Shown: piece after piece, positions 12,593 to 24,127 of the stretch | How the letters are laid out: each line of letters begins with the position of its first letter | How positions within the stretch are numbered: the first letter of the stretch is position 1 | Made by a program: the position numbers and the translations under genes | Source: Chalara sp. BL73 | Lineage: Eukaryota; Ascomycota; Leotiomycetes; Helotiales | Direction: 5' to 3' | NCBI GenBank assembly: GCA_918026815.1 | Contig: CAKJVC010000021.1 | Span: forward strand, 558,001 to 622,000 | DNA: 64,000 nt | The notes under the pieces: model-generated | Told to the model about the DNA's origin: nothing | Databases searched by the model: none | Seen by the model: the letters and a program-made list of their open reading frames with translations, nothing else

Positions 12593-13681
12593 ATGGATAC
12601 TATCAAGAATACTCTCAAGTCGGCGACAAGCAATGAGGATGTTGCTGCCGAGAACAAAGGTCAATTCGAAAAAGGTGAGGTTTGAGATGCACTTATTTCA
12701 AGCAACACCTAACCAGATCCAAAGGCCACAAAGTTCCTGTCTCGGACATGGAGACACCAGGGAAGCAATGGAAGCTACCGGGCCAAGACCCAGTCAACGA
12801 CCAGCTCCCAACCGAAGATGGAGGCTACCAACTCTACAAGGCAGCCGGCAAGCTCGCGGGAAAGAAGGCTCTGATCACAGGTGGTGATTCGGGAATCGGG
12901 CGTGCGATAGCCATTCTGTACGCCATGGAAGGGGCAGAGTCAGCGATCGTGTACACCCCACAAGAGGAAAAGGATGCGCAAGAAACGCAAAAGCTAGTAA
13001 AGAAGAAAGGCGCGCGACTGCACCTGATCCCAGCGGATCTGAGAACCCACCAGGCATGCAAGAGCGCCGTGGACAAGGCGCTCGAGGCCTTGGGGCGCAT
13101 CAACATCCTTGTTCTGAACCATGGTACGCAGGAGGTGAAAGAGACCATTGCTGAGCTCAGCGAGTACGTGCCCCCCCCCCCCCCCCCCCCCTTCCCCCGG
13201 CCCCATCACGCCGTTGTACGAGACACGGAGTCGCTGACACCGATCAAAAAGAGAGCAGTGGGTCGACGTGTTCAACACCAACATCCACCCCTTCTTCTTC
13301 CTCTCCAAGTACGTGCTCCCGCAGATGAAGCGCGGCGACGCCATCATAGCCTGCGCCTCGGTGAACCCGTACGTCGGCCGCCCGGACCTGCTCGACTACA
13401 CGGCCTCCAAAGGCGCCATCGTGGCCTTCACCCGCGGCCTCTCCAACCAGCAGGTCGAGAACGGCATCCGCGTCAACGCCGTCTGCCCCGGCCCTATCTG
13501 GACGCCGCTGATCTCGGCGACAATGAATGAGAAGGCGCAGAAGGAGTTCACGTCTCCGTTGGGACGGCCGGGACAGCCAAGCGAGGTGGCAACGTGTTTT
13601 GTGTTTTTGGCAAGCCAGGATAGTAGCTTCATCAGTGGACAAAGCTTGCATCCTAATGGGGGAACGATTGTGGGTAGTTAG
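12593..13681 (+). CDS. NAD(P)-dependent short-chain dehydrogenase, YghA-like
   Basis: Three exons: 12593-12674, 12725-13163 and 13252-13681, 316 residues. This is a classical SDR oxidoreductase of the YghA/glucose-ribitol dehydrogenase-like group, with the typical N-terminal extension ('DMETPGKQWKLPGQDP', 'LPTEDGGYQLYKAAGKL') before the Rossmann fold. The cofactor motif TGGDSGIG covers residues 79-86; catalytic Ser210 (ACASVNP), Tyr223 and Lys227 (YTASK) are all present; 'CPGPIWTPL' and 'SGQSLHPNGG' close the domain. Intron 1 must end at 12724 to keep frame; its CTAAC branch then sits 12 bases before the acceptor. Intron 2 has donor GTACGT, a CTGAC branch and contains a run of 21 C. Exon 3 is much more GC-rich than its surroundings. 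The substrate cannot be told; relatives are often linked to stress or sugar alcohols. Confidence 0.9.
13171..13191. repeat. C21 homopolymer inside an intron
   Basis: Twenty-one consecutive C on the plus strand, seven bases after the donor of the second dehydrogenase intron, followed by TT and CCCCC. Confidence 0.95.
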
Positions 13682-14038
13682 ATGTGCTGTCGAAAAGGGG
13701 CTATCATATATGACGCACTTAACATGATTTGTGTGAATAAATGAGCTTGACGTATAAATAACATTGCGGTATGTGGGCTATAGATCTAGCCTCATTTATT
13801 ATGATCCCTATAATTCGACATCGTAGGCAAGTCGCGTGGTGAAAACCTTCGTACACAATGACTTTTAAACATGCTAATATTAAGCATTCTGCGGAGCAGA
13901 TGCTCAACTACTCCAGAGCCCCAAATAACTGCCTCATCCCGAACGCCTTCGCTAACGCAGAGGATAAATAAATCCCAGTGACTCGCCTTACCACACCCTA
14001 TGTCCTGTACGTAAAGCACACGCATCCTTTGAGCTTTT
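13682..14038. other. Convergent 3' flanks
   Basis: AT-rich spacer between the dehydrogenase (plus) and the SPX gene (minus); nothing else seen. Confidence 0.5.
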
Positions 14039-15581
14039 TCAAAGATCCGAGTTCCCAACTACAAGCACCAAAAGCACACCATTCATTATACATACCACAG
14101 TAAACGTAGAAACTACAGAAATGCGTTGGACCCATCCGACTAGTTCTGTTCTATAGAGCATCATCCCCAAGCCCAGTGTGGCGAAGAATAGACTTGTTAC
14201 AATGCCGACGATTGCACCGGCATCGACTTCCACGCGAAGCTTGTGTTTGCCTGTACTTATAAGAGTACTTGCAATTAAGAGCAAAACAAGGGCCGCAGTG
14301 AAAGAAGCCAAAGTCCCACGGAACAACAGCATTTCCCGGTATCGCGAGAATTTTTGGTCTTGCACGCTTGGAAACGTAGAGTAATGGGTGGCATAACCAG
14401 AAGGAAACTCGTTCGACGATGCATAAGCATCATCATCAACATCAGTTTCGCTTTGCGAGCCTGATATGGCAAAGTATCCACTGTTACTACTGGGTCTCGT
14501 GCTTCCACTCTCATCAGCCAGAAGCGGCCGTTGCTCATCCGGCGAAGACTGAGGGCTCATCCACTTTTTTACTTTCTCTATGGGCACTATAGAGAGTATG
14601 TGTGCAACAGTCTTTGCTCCGGGAAAGGTAGGCCCAACATTAGGGTCCACTTGAATTAGATATGGCTCATCGCCCGCATCGCTTCCATGATCGTACTCAT
14701 TCCAGTACGGCTGTGGAACATGGATAACTTGGATCTGTGTGCTTGCTCGCCTTGATCGTTGTGGAGTCGGCGTTTCACTGGTATCTGGCGTGTTTTCTCT
14801 GAGTTGGATAATCTGATGCCTGTATCGCCGCAATAGAGGCTCAAAATCCCGCTTGGTGAAGCTTTCGGGGCTTCCTAAAACCCGCGTGTTAAAAAGATCA
14901 CTTAGAGACGGAGAACCTGTCCATTTCTGAGAGACAATTAGCCTCTGGTATTGACCATATTGGGTTTATCTTTTACCCTGTACTTCTTTAGTATTTTATG
15001 GAAAGCAACACGTTGGATGCCCACAAAACGCTGCAGTTGCCTGGTATCTTCACCACAACTAAGGATGTTAGAATTGAAATTAATTCTTGTGCCATATGTA
15101 TTACTTCTCTATTTGAGTATCGTATCTTCCAAACAATTTCCGTTTCTTGTGCGTCATAGGTCGTCCATTGTTACATGGTAAGCGTGCCAGCAGCTTCAAT
15201 ACCGTCGTTTGGTAATAATCTATATCTAATTAGCAAGATACGTGCGCTTTTGATGACAACTTGTATACCTAGTCGTCGATCTATTTCCATATACTTGTCC
15301 TTGACGAAGAGATCCACTCGATCATGTTGATTCCGCAACTCATTGTAAAATAACTCTTCGAACTCTGCTAAAGCAGTATTTGTCTGTCCAGGAATCGCAA
15401 TGGCAGATGCAGCGCCTTGGTTCTTTGTAGTGTGCACCTTGATCAAATTCTTTAGCTCGTTATAATCGACGTTATCTGAATCAGATCAATTAGGAGACGC
15501 ATTATATAGTTTCTGGCCTTGATACTCACATGGTGCCCATTTTGGCAAAGATTGCGCTTGCAGAACTTGTCCGTACTTCAT
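14039..15581 (-). CDS. SPX-domain protein with C-terminal membrane segments
   Basis: Five exons on the minus strand, 15581-15530, 15475-15269, 15219-15105, 15058-14977 and 14926-14039, give 447 residues with all phases matching. The N-terminal SPX domain (about residues 1-175) shows MKYGQVLQAQSLPKWAP, 'NVDYNELKNLIK', 'FYNELRNQHDRVDLFV', 'EIDRRLDYY' and 'RFVGIQRVAFHKILKKYR'. SPX domains bind inositol pyrophosphates and report phosphate status. After a disordered Ser-rich linker come three hydrophobic segments near residues 350, 388 and 420, with the chain ending directly after the last. The organisation resembles an SPX membrane protein found in filamentous fungi, distinct from VTC2-4 (no polyphosphate polymerase core), XPR1/Syg1 and Pho87/90. 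Role inferred: phosphate sensing at a membrane. VTC1 lies about 18 kb away on the other strand. Confidence 0.87.
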
Positions 15582-18500
15582 TCCTTCGCGTCAGGTTGTA
15601 TCTTCAAGGGCGGTCCCTTGAATGGGGTGGCTGATCGTTCGACTTTGCCAATTGAGAAATGACGGATGTTGATATGCCGATCCTGGAAAGTGAGAACAAA
15701 CCCATAGAAAGCTTGCCGATAGTGTGAATGGAGAAGGTGAATGGGAAACACAGTGCTGGCGGTGGTGCTTTCGATAAGAGGTCTGAAACCGTTCTTCGAT
15801 GGAGCCAGGCGAAGGACTATATTATTGAAAGACGAGATAGCTGCACAATTTCCCCACTTCCTGCAAAAACGGTTATGTCCCAATTGCAATTAATGCCGGT
15901 GCGGAGAGCTTGCACATGCGATGGCGGCCCTCACGAAGAGCGTACGATAAGACCCTAAGATACTGGAAAGAGCTAATTGGCGTGGAAGTCTCGGAGATAA
16001 TGCAGTGAGTGTTGATTCTGCTGTTGTGGGTGACACTAGGATGGCTAAAAGTTCAACGTATGGCCAGGGCGAAAGCGCAATATCTGCAGTTCTGTGGGTG
16101 CAGTCGCAATTGGAACGGAGCTGTTGGCCGGCAAGGTGGCCGGGAAGGTGGCCGGGAATTTGACTGGACGCAGCTGCTTCTAAAATGCAAAAAAGAAACC
16201 TTATTTAACGAGGGGAATGCATCAATTGAATACTTTGAAAAATGTCGCCAATATTGTAGTTGGAAGATGGTATAGGATCGGAACGTGATGGGCGATATCG
16301 TTTGATAACAGCAGGAGGAAGGAAAGAGAGAGGGGGGGGGGAAGGGCCGAAGGCGAGAGGCAGCGAAATGAGCGAATCCTGGTCAGGTATGTGGTGCGGA
16401 GCCAGTACACTGGTACTTGCTTGCTTTATCGTACTTCATACGTATTTAGTAGTAGTGCTTGCGATGCACACAGAATGTTGAGATGGCACTGCCAGGGGAT
16501 GGCGGCCGTTATCAAGCCCTTCAAAGGCCAATCGCAATGCAATATGGCCAACACGACTACCAGAGTAGGATTAATTTGGGCTCATATATCAGATTAACAA
16601 GGACGCGCAGAAAGGGCTGGGATCTAGCCCTTTTTTCAGCGTTACCATCAACGTTTCATGACAAGCCCAATCTCAGTCCAGTCTATTCAACGGCGCGGAC
16701 CAATTCCAGCTTGACATGGACACTACCATAAGTACCGAGCAGGGAAATCTTTTTTTGCTTTTTAACTAGGCCACATCCAGCCAGCCACTTCGGCTCGAGT
16801 GACCTCTTCATTTTACATCATTCATCTGTGTAGCGATGATCATAGGCCAAAAACCAAAGAAGAAAAAAGGAGAGAATCCTTCTTTCATTTTTGGTGGCAA
16901 AGCTGAGTCTCCCCCATTATTGCTATATATTTGGGACATCCCACGTTTGCATGCATGTTGTGGGTTACACAATCCAATGTTACACAACTACAGTACAGTG
17001 GCGCAGAAAAGCCCATGTTGCCAAGCCTCAGGCACCGGACTGGCAGAGGTGCCGATTCGCCGAGCCGGGCCTAGGAACACATCCCACTCATTCTCGGCTT
17101 TACTGTGTAAACCCTTTTTTTCTCGGCGCCTGGCGCCTTTCGTGTATATATGCTGTAGGTAAAAAAATTAAATAAAAAAAAGGACTAAAAAAATCTTGCT
17201 ACATATACCCACCGCAACAAGAAAAAAAAAGGTGAGGCTTTCGTCGGCATAAGCAGAAAATGCAATCACTCATCCGTAAACATCTTACGGTATCTTCCTT
17301 TCCGCCAATGTTCCGAATCTCCTAGCGACATCATAACGCCAACAAGCCGAGTTCCGAACGCTATTGAGATGAGATGAGAGTTGGGTCGCGAGAGAAAACA
17401 GCTCACCGAGTTCCAGTACAGTGGTAACGCTCCGTATGCTCTTGTCGAGCCTCGCTAGTACTTTCCGAGAAAGGCAACATAGCATGCGAGCAGTTGCTAT
17501 AGTAGCACGCGCAAGGGATTATTGCCTGAATCTAAGACTGTGGAATGCCAACTTAATGAAGATGGGGCACTCATATCCTGACCACGATGCCTCCAAAAAA
17601 TATGAAATGACTGCACGATAACCTATGTGTTTGTATGGTCCTTACTCACAAACTCTCTATTCCTAAACCGTTACAGCGAAACCACCATACTGAGATAGCA
17701 GCATATGCATTTCTTGAATCAACTTTGGTCATTTCTGCCACATCATCTAACATACAGGATTGTCAAACATTTGTTAGGTATATACACGTTCAACTCTAAA
17801 GTATATCGCTACTGATTGATATGACTTGAAATATTGCAAGGTAGACTTTCGACATGGGAAACTGGTGGCGGATGGTAATCAACCTGCAAACCGTATGCTA
17901 ACCGCTCTGTAGAGCACAGTACTTACAAGTTTCGGCATATTTGACAAGAAAGATAGGAACTTGTAGTCGTTCTTTGAAAGATTGCCCAATAATCCTGACA
18001 ATAGATACCGTCACTTTGAAAGACATCATACTTCCGCACTGATCTTGAGAACTTAAGGATGGAGAGTGATGCACATGGGGCATCTGTCTATGTAGCTTTT
18101 GTATCAGCCTCATGGCCGTAAATATCAAATTAAAAAGAATCACTAAAACGCAATTCATCTCCCCGCAAATAGGGTAGTTCAGTAACAAAGCAGGAAACTT
18201 CCATGCACTCGTTAACCACAGTTCCAAAACACATAAAATTCTCAGATTGCCAATGTGTTTATTTGAACTCCGCCAATTTCAAGATTTCTTGATATACAAA
18301 GCTTGAATAGATAGCGCCGGCGCAAACACTATGTGCATCCCAACTATGAATTACGAAGTTTGATGACTCTTGTTCGATAGTAGAAAAATGCCTGCTAAGC
18401 CGTTCTTGAACTATGCATATTTGCAACTCAAAATAGGTGCATGAGTGATTGCACTTTCTCTCCCGCTGCGATCTGGGAAGTTGTTTTTATCAAAGTATAT

Positions 18501-19428
18501 GAAAGATGAAAGAAAGGCAGAATACTCTATTGTTCTAAAGTGTGAGTTACGCATTTATCCCGCATTCTACTTCCCCACACTTGAAGAAACCCCTTACAAG
18601 GTTGGCTCTGACCTATGACGATGTCGTCAACGCCACAGGGCATGGAGCTCAGAAACGCCTAGGCTTTGTCTCATCTGAACGGGAATTGGCGCTGGGACTG
18701 ATGCTGTAGCAAGCAGGACTAGTATTGTGAGCATGTAGGTTAAGAGATATTACTAAAGTTTGTCTGCTGCAGAATGGCAGTGCCCCTCTGCGTCGAAAGC
18801 ATGAGCCGCATGCTGCATCTTAGAACTGCTTTATGCTCTTAACCTATAAGAACAAAGAGAGAAGACCTAGTCCACTGATCTACAATTAACAAAGAGCAAG
18901 ATACGTAAGGCATTAAAATGTGCAAAGTATAGTTCATCCCTGGACGGCCATGTTAGATACTTTCGACTAAAGTTACATGAAAGTATTAAATCTCTAACTC
19001 CACGATTGAAATCCCGAGCTTCGCTCTTTCCCATATCTGCTACCAAAATTCTCATTCCTATGAGCTTTATCGATTAGGGAATTTTGATATCGATAACGGC
19101 GTTAAGACGGATTAGGAAAGCGAAGCGACTGCACTACCGTAATCTCTGGTACTTGCTTGTCACATACGCCTCATCATGCTTTTGACTTTTCCTTCCCATT
19201 CACTTGATTCCTCATACACGCGACCTTGGTCAAGTACCACAACGGCAGTCATACAAGATACCCTTAATATTCCTTCATCTCCATGAACAGATAGACCCTT
19301 CCATACCTCTGCCTACCTCATTTCCGACCACAACTACCCCGCACATCCCATTTTCCTCCTCCTAGCAACAAGGCCAGAACCTCGCACGTACACCTTCGAT
19401 AGCTGTTGAGAGGCTCCGATCGTACAAG
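15582..19428. other. Largest gene-free stretch (about 3.8 kb)
   Basis: Lies between the divergent SPX and PP2C genes, so it holds both promoters. No ORF above 110 codons looks like protein. It contains a short tandem repeat at 16133-16156, a G-run near 16333, and A-rich runs near 17160-17230. Confidence 0.5.
16133..16156. repeat. Two tandem copies of a 12-base GC-rich unit
   Basis: Unit AAGGTGGCCGGG repeated twice perfectly, with a partial third copy just before it at 16126-16132. Confidence 0.85.
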
Positions 19429-21265
19429 ATGGGACAGACACTCTCTGAGCCAGTTATTGAAAAGGTCAGCTTCCTCCAATTTAAGAGTTGCGCAATTACG
19501 ACATGCTGGCAATGTCATTTTGCATCCTGGCATTGTTGTTGCGGCCGTCTCTGTTGTGCACGAGGCAGGAGAACAGCTGCATGTCATCACCATTTCAACA
19601 AGGCAACTTTGATTGCTCTCGCACATCACCCTAGGGTTGACTGCAGGTCACACAGCTAATTTGACCTATTAAGACCAATCTTGCTGACATGTCATATTTG
19701 CTAGACTTCCGAAAGTGGCGGCGATGAGCGGTTAATATTTGGAGTCTCATCTATGCAAGGATGGAGAATCAGTATGGAAGACGCGCACGCGGCGGTACTT
19801 GATTTACAAGCAGAGAATGGCAAGGAAGCGAAGCCAAGCAGCATCGATCAGAGATACTCGTTCTTCGGTGTATATGATGGACATGGAGGAGACCGGGTAG
19901 CCATTTTTGCAGGGGATAATATTCACAAAATAGTTGCAAAGCAGGAAGCCTTTAAGAATGGCGACATTGAGCAAGCTTTGAAGGACGGCTTTCTTGCTAC
20001 GGACAGAGCAATTCTAAACGGTTAGCAAATGTTTAGGAACGAGACCGAAAAAGGTGGAAGCTGATGTATATCTCTAGATCCACGGTATGAGGAAGAAGTC
20101 TCCGGGTGCACTGCATCAGTTGCAATTCTATCCGCAAAGCAGATCTTTGTGGTATGTAATCACACTCTAGGTGTCTATCTTGAGCTCACTTCTGCAGGGA
20201 AATGCTGGAGATTCGCGAAGTGTTCTTGGTGTCAAGGGCCGTGCTAAGCCGCTCTCATTCGACCACAAACCACAAAATGAAGGCAAGACCTTTTTCAAGT
20301 TTGTATGGTGTATAGTTCTAACTTCAATGTAGGCGAGAAGGCGCGTATTACGGCGGCTGGAGGGTTTGTTGATTTTGGTCGTGTCAATGGTAACCTTGCT
20401 CTATCAAGAGCGATTGGTGACTTTGAATTTAAGAAGAGCGCGGAGCTTGCGCCAGAGCAGCAGATTGTCACTGCATTCCCGGATGTTACAGTACACAGCA
20501 TCTCAGATGATGATGAGTTTTTAGTAGTTGCTTGTGATGGTAAGCATGTCCATTTTACCACTTCTGCTCTAGGCTACTAATTCTGTTAGGTATTTGGGAT
20601 TGCCAGTCTTCGCAAGCCGTTGTCGAGTTTGTCCGCCGAGGAATTGCTGCTAAACAGGACCTATCAAAAATTTGCGAGAACATGATGGATAACTGCCTTG
20701 CGTCAAATTCCGAGACTGGCGGTGTCGGCTGTGATAACATGACGATGTGTGTTATTGGTCTCCTACGTGGTAAATCCAAGGAGGAGTGGTATGAGGAAAT
20801 CGCGAGGCGTGTTGCTGCTGGAGATGGGCCATGCGCTCCTCCTGAATATGGTAAGTAATTCGTGTTGGATGGAAGAGAAGCTCTGTTAAGGTCTTTATAG
20901 CCGAGTTCCGCGGCCCGGGTGTACACCACAACTTCGATGATAGTGATAGTGGATATGATGTTGACATGGATCAAAAAATTAAGTCATTTGGTGGTAATCA
21001 ACCAGGCCGTATCATTCTGCTTGGGGATGGCACTGAGGTATTGACAGATTCCGACGACACCGAGATGTTTGATCATGGTGAGGAAGACAAGGACCTCGAG
21101 AGTCAAGTCCATAAGGGCCAATCAGCTGGTCATGATCGACAGTCCAGCGAACCTATCGCCAGCCCAGATGCTTTGCCAGAGAAGATTGATTCGAAAGACC
21201 CGAAGTACAAGGCAATCGCCAAAAAGGTACTAGGAAGTTCAACCGACGAATCTAAGGATAAGTAG
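19429..21265 (+). CDS. PTC2: PP2C-type Ser/Thr protein phosphatase, Ptc2/Ptc3-like
   Basis: Seven exons: 19429-19464, 19705-20020, 20078-20151, 20198-20282, 20333-20539, 20590-20850 and 20901-21265, 447 residues. The protein starts [12 protein letters not shown]; the N-terminal glycine after Met suggests possible myristoylation. Metal-binding and core motifs of the PPM family are intact: '[13 protein letters not shown]', '[11 protein letters not shown]', '[10 protein letters not shown]', '[19 protein letters not shown]', 'VVACDGIWDC' and '[11 protein letters not shown]'. The C-terminal tail after about residue 300 is acidic, as in fungal Ptc2/Ptc3, which act on stress MAP kinases and on checkpoint kinase. 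Intron 4 (20283-20332) starts with GC instead of GT; using it restores the conserved 'QNEGEKARI'. Identity is firm; assignment to Ptc2 versus Ptc3 is not. Confidence 0.94.
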
Positions 21266-22266
21266 GAGAATTCTACTATACCTCAGATTTCTTGGTCTTA
21301 TATCTTAATCGCTTGCACGCAGAGGGTTGGGATGAGGTATCAAACACCATGGTTTATATTGGGACCGGTCTCTAGACGGTTGTCTGTTTTGCACCTATGC
21401 CTGGTATAGAAGTTGCAAATGTATTTGAGTTTTCAACGGCAAGGCGTGGACAGCGACTTCACGCGTTGCTTCTTTTTACAAACTGGTTTGGGCCTGGATG
21501 ATATACGAATCATGAAGCAGATTATCTCACAATCCTTCCTCTGGCCAATGTCCAGACCCTGCATGGCGGCACCTTTGGTTTCTACCATTTTTTGATCGCG
21601 ATCTTCATCATGCAGCGAAAGTCATTCCCAAGTCTATTTTATATGCATCAAAGGTGGCAGCTACGGAGCACATGCTATGCTTGGGCTTTATATTCTAGAA
21701 ATAGGGCGATGTCTAGGAAAATTCAATGATACCTGACTACTACTAAAGCTGCACTCTAGTATAGTGAACAATGAGCCAACATAACGGTGCTAGATGATGC
21801 ATTTATAAAAGAGTCGTCAATGTATCTATAGATGCAGGACAATGAGAATGAGGTAATACGAGTGTCCAGTTCAGAGCCTTAATTTGATCCGTAGTTAAAA
21901 GCTCCCTCGAACTCTCGCGCTAACGGTACGCGAGGCGACAATGACGTTTCCAACTCAGCCAAACCAGGATTCGGCCCAAGTGGGCTTCGAAGAATGCCAT
22001 CCTAAATCCACACATCATAGCCTAAACAATGTGAAGTTGGTTTGTGTCCAAAATTTTAACTTTACCCGTTCATCTAAAGTGTCTAATTGTCGGAGACCTC
22101 CCAAGCTCAAAGTCCGAGAAAGTGAATTTCGAGCTGTCTTACACGATTACACATCCCTGCGACTGCGTCAAAAATTTAGGGGGAGCTGTCCACTCTATTT
22201 CAAGTTACCTCACCTCCCTAAGTTTTTTGGAAAGCATTGTTATATCCACCTTTTGTGCCTGTAACC
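21266..22266. other. Intergenic, 3' flank of PP2C and promoter of PCT1
   Basis: About 1 kb; no protein-like ORF. The ORF at 21941-22264 (plus) has no family resemblance and runs up to the cytidylyltransferase start. Confidence 0.5.
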
Positions 22267-23772
22267 ATGTCTTCTCCTTCATCTGCAGGTTCGCCAGGAA
22301 AGCGAAAGCGAACTTCTACCATTGCATCATCCACTAAGCAGCCTGCAGCAATCGATCAATTACACGCGTCATCCCGAGATGCGTCTGGCGAAGAAGGCGA
22401 ATCTACTGTCGCAGAATCGAGCAACAAGAAGGCTGAATTTGTGGATGGAGGAAGTCACCCAGCGAAACGGCTACGATCAACGAGCAATGTCAAGAGCAGC
22501 AATGGCGATACAGGAGAAGCAAGCACGGAGATAGCGGATAGAGTTCGCAAAGCACGAAAGGATGAAGATGAGAAGACAGCGGCGATGGCTCCTCCTCCAA
22601 TCGGACATTTAACGGACCCCGTTGGATACAAGACCAACCCTCCACCAGCTGGCAGAGCTGTACGCGTTTATGCAGATGGTGTTTTCGATCTATTTCACCT
22701 TGGGTACGTTGTGTGGCGCTACATTGTGTGATATTTTGCTAATACATCGAAAGGCACATGCGCCAGCTGGAGCAAGCTAAGAAAGCCTTTCCTGATGTAT
22801 ATCTGATGGTTGGTGTAACCGGGGACAAAGAGACTCACAAGAGAAAAGGACTCACCGTTCTGTCTGGCCAAGAGCGAGCTGAGACCGTCAGACATTGCAA
22901 ATGGGTCGACGAGGTTTTTGAAGACTGCCCTTGGATTGTGACACCCGAGTTTCTAGGGCAGCACAAAATTGATTATGTTGCCCACGACGACCTACCATAC
23001 GGTGCTGATGAAGGCGATGATATTTACAAGCCAATCAAGGAAGCTGGCAAATTCTTAGTCACTCAGAGGACAGAAGGTGTCAGCACCACAGGAATTATCA
23101 CGAAGTAGGTGAGCTCATGTGCTCTGGCAGAACGATCTCTAACAGGCCCTAGGATTGTCCGTGACTATGAGAAATATATTGCCCGTCAGTTCAAGCGTGG
23201 GACATCCCGTCAAGAACTAAATGTTTCGTGGCTGAAGAAGAACGAACTTGACCTCAAGCGCCATGTTGGTGAGATGAGAGAGGCGATCCGATCGAATTGG
23301 TCTACCACTGGTCAGGAACTCGGCAAGGAATTACGACAATTCTGGCAGAGTCGCCCTGGTAGCCCTGCTCGTATGAACAGCTATGAGGACTCAAAGGGAG
23401 GACTTACTAGCCCATCTGCTCTCTCACACATTAGCTCACGCCTGGAGATCCCAAGAGCACAGAGTCCTGGTCCAGGAAGCGACTTTGCAACTGGTTATAG
23501 TTTAGGCCTGATCGGCGGTGTTAGATCGTGGGTAAGGATAAGCTCAAAGCATTGTGAACTCTCAGCGCTGACATAGATTTTAGATGACCAGAAGTCGTCA
23601 AACCAATCGTGATGGTCTGCATGAGAGTGATAGTAGTGAGGAAGACAGCGATGAGAAGTCACCGATCAGAGGCAGAACAGGCAAGTCCAGCGCTGCTGAT
23701 CTGGACGAGGCACAGGTGGATGCACAGATCAACGCAATGATGGAAGAGAATTCCAAGGCTTCTGGAGCATAG
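22267..23772 (+). CDS. PCT1: Choline-phosphate cytidylyltransferase
   Basis: Four exons, 22267-22703, 22754-23104, 23153-23531 and 23584-23772, give 451 residues. The enzyme makes CDP-choline from CTP and phosphocholine, the rate-setting step of the Kennedy pathway for phosphatidylcholine. Motifs: the CTP-binding HxGH at residues 144-147, whose glycine codon spans intron 1 ('FDLFHLGHMRQLEQ'); '[13 protein letters not shown]'; '[11 protein letters not shown]'; and the signature 'RTEGVSTTG' near residue 251. The first 130 residues are disordered, acidic and basic by turns, and carry the 'PAKRLRS' type of nuclear-localisation patch. A helix-rich region after the catalytic domain ('[16 protein letters not shown]') fits the membrane-sensing helix. 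The C-terminus is acidic and serine-rich, as in phosphorylated relatives. Confidence 0.95.
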
Positions 23773-24127
23773 GTGGTGGGCTGGGAGAAAATTACGACTT
23801 TCATAAATGATTTTCATTAAAAAAAAAAGCTCTGGTTGTGATAGAACTACTAACAGGAAAATATCTTCTTTTTAGCACATAGAAATTGTATAAGTCAAAC
23901 CCTAATAGAAATTCCTGCATCTAATGAATCACTTTACTCATTGCCACCACATAAGTTTCGATCTGGATATGTAGCCCCAGCCAATCAAATTGCACGAATT
24001 ACAAGCTCCAAGCGAGGTCCTGATAAAATGATGTCGACGACCGCTATAACCCCACGACAACGAATCTCTACCTCTCCGCTCCATTGCCTCTTTCCTTTCT
24101 CTCTCTTGTGTCAATAGCATCATTGAG
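23773..24127. other. Short intergenic region
   Basis: 3' flank of PCT1 and promoter of the complex I gene. Contains an A9 run near 23820; nothing else. Confidence 0.5.

Noticed and set aside
12675..12730. Apparent 1-base frameshift between exon 1 and exon 2 of the short-chain dehydrogenase
   Set aside because: It arises only if the acceptor at 12716 is used. The AG ending at 12724 gives a 50-base intron with a well-placed CTAAC branch and restores the frame, so the gene is intact.
17898..18227. Minus-strand 109-codon ORF in the large gap
   Set aside because: AT-rich chance ORF with no recognisable motif.
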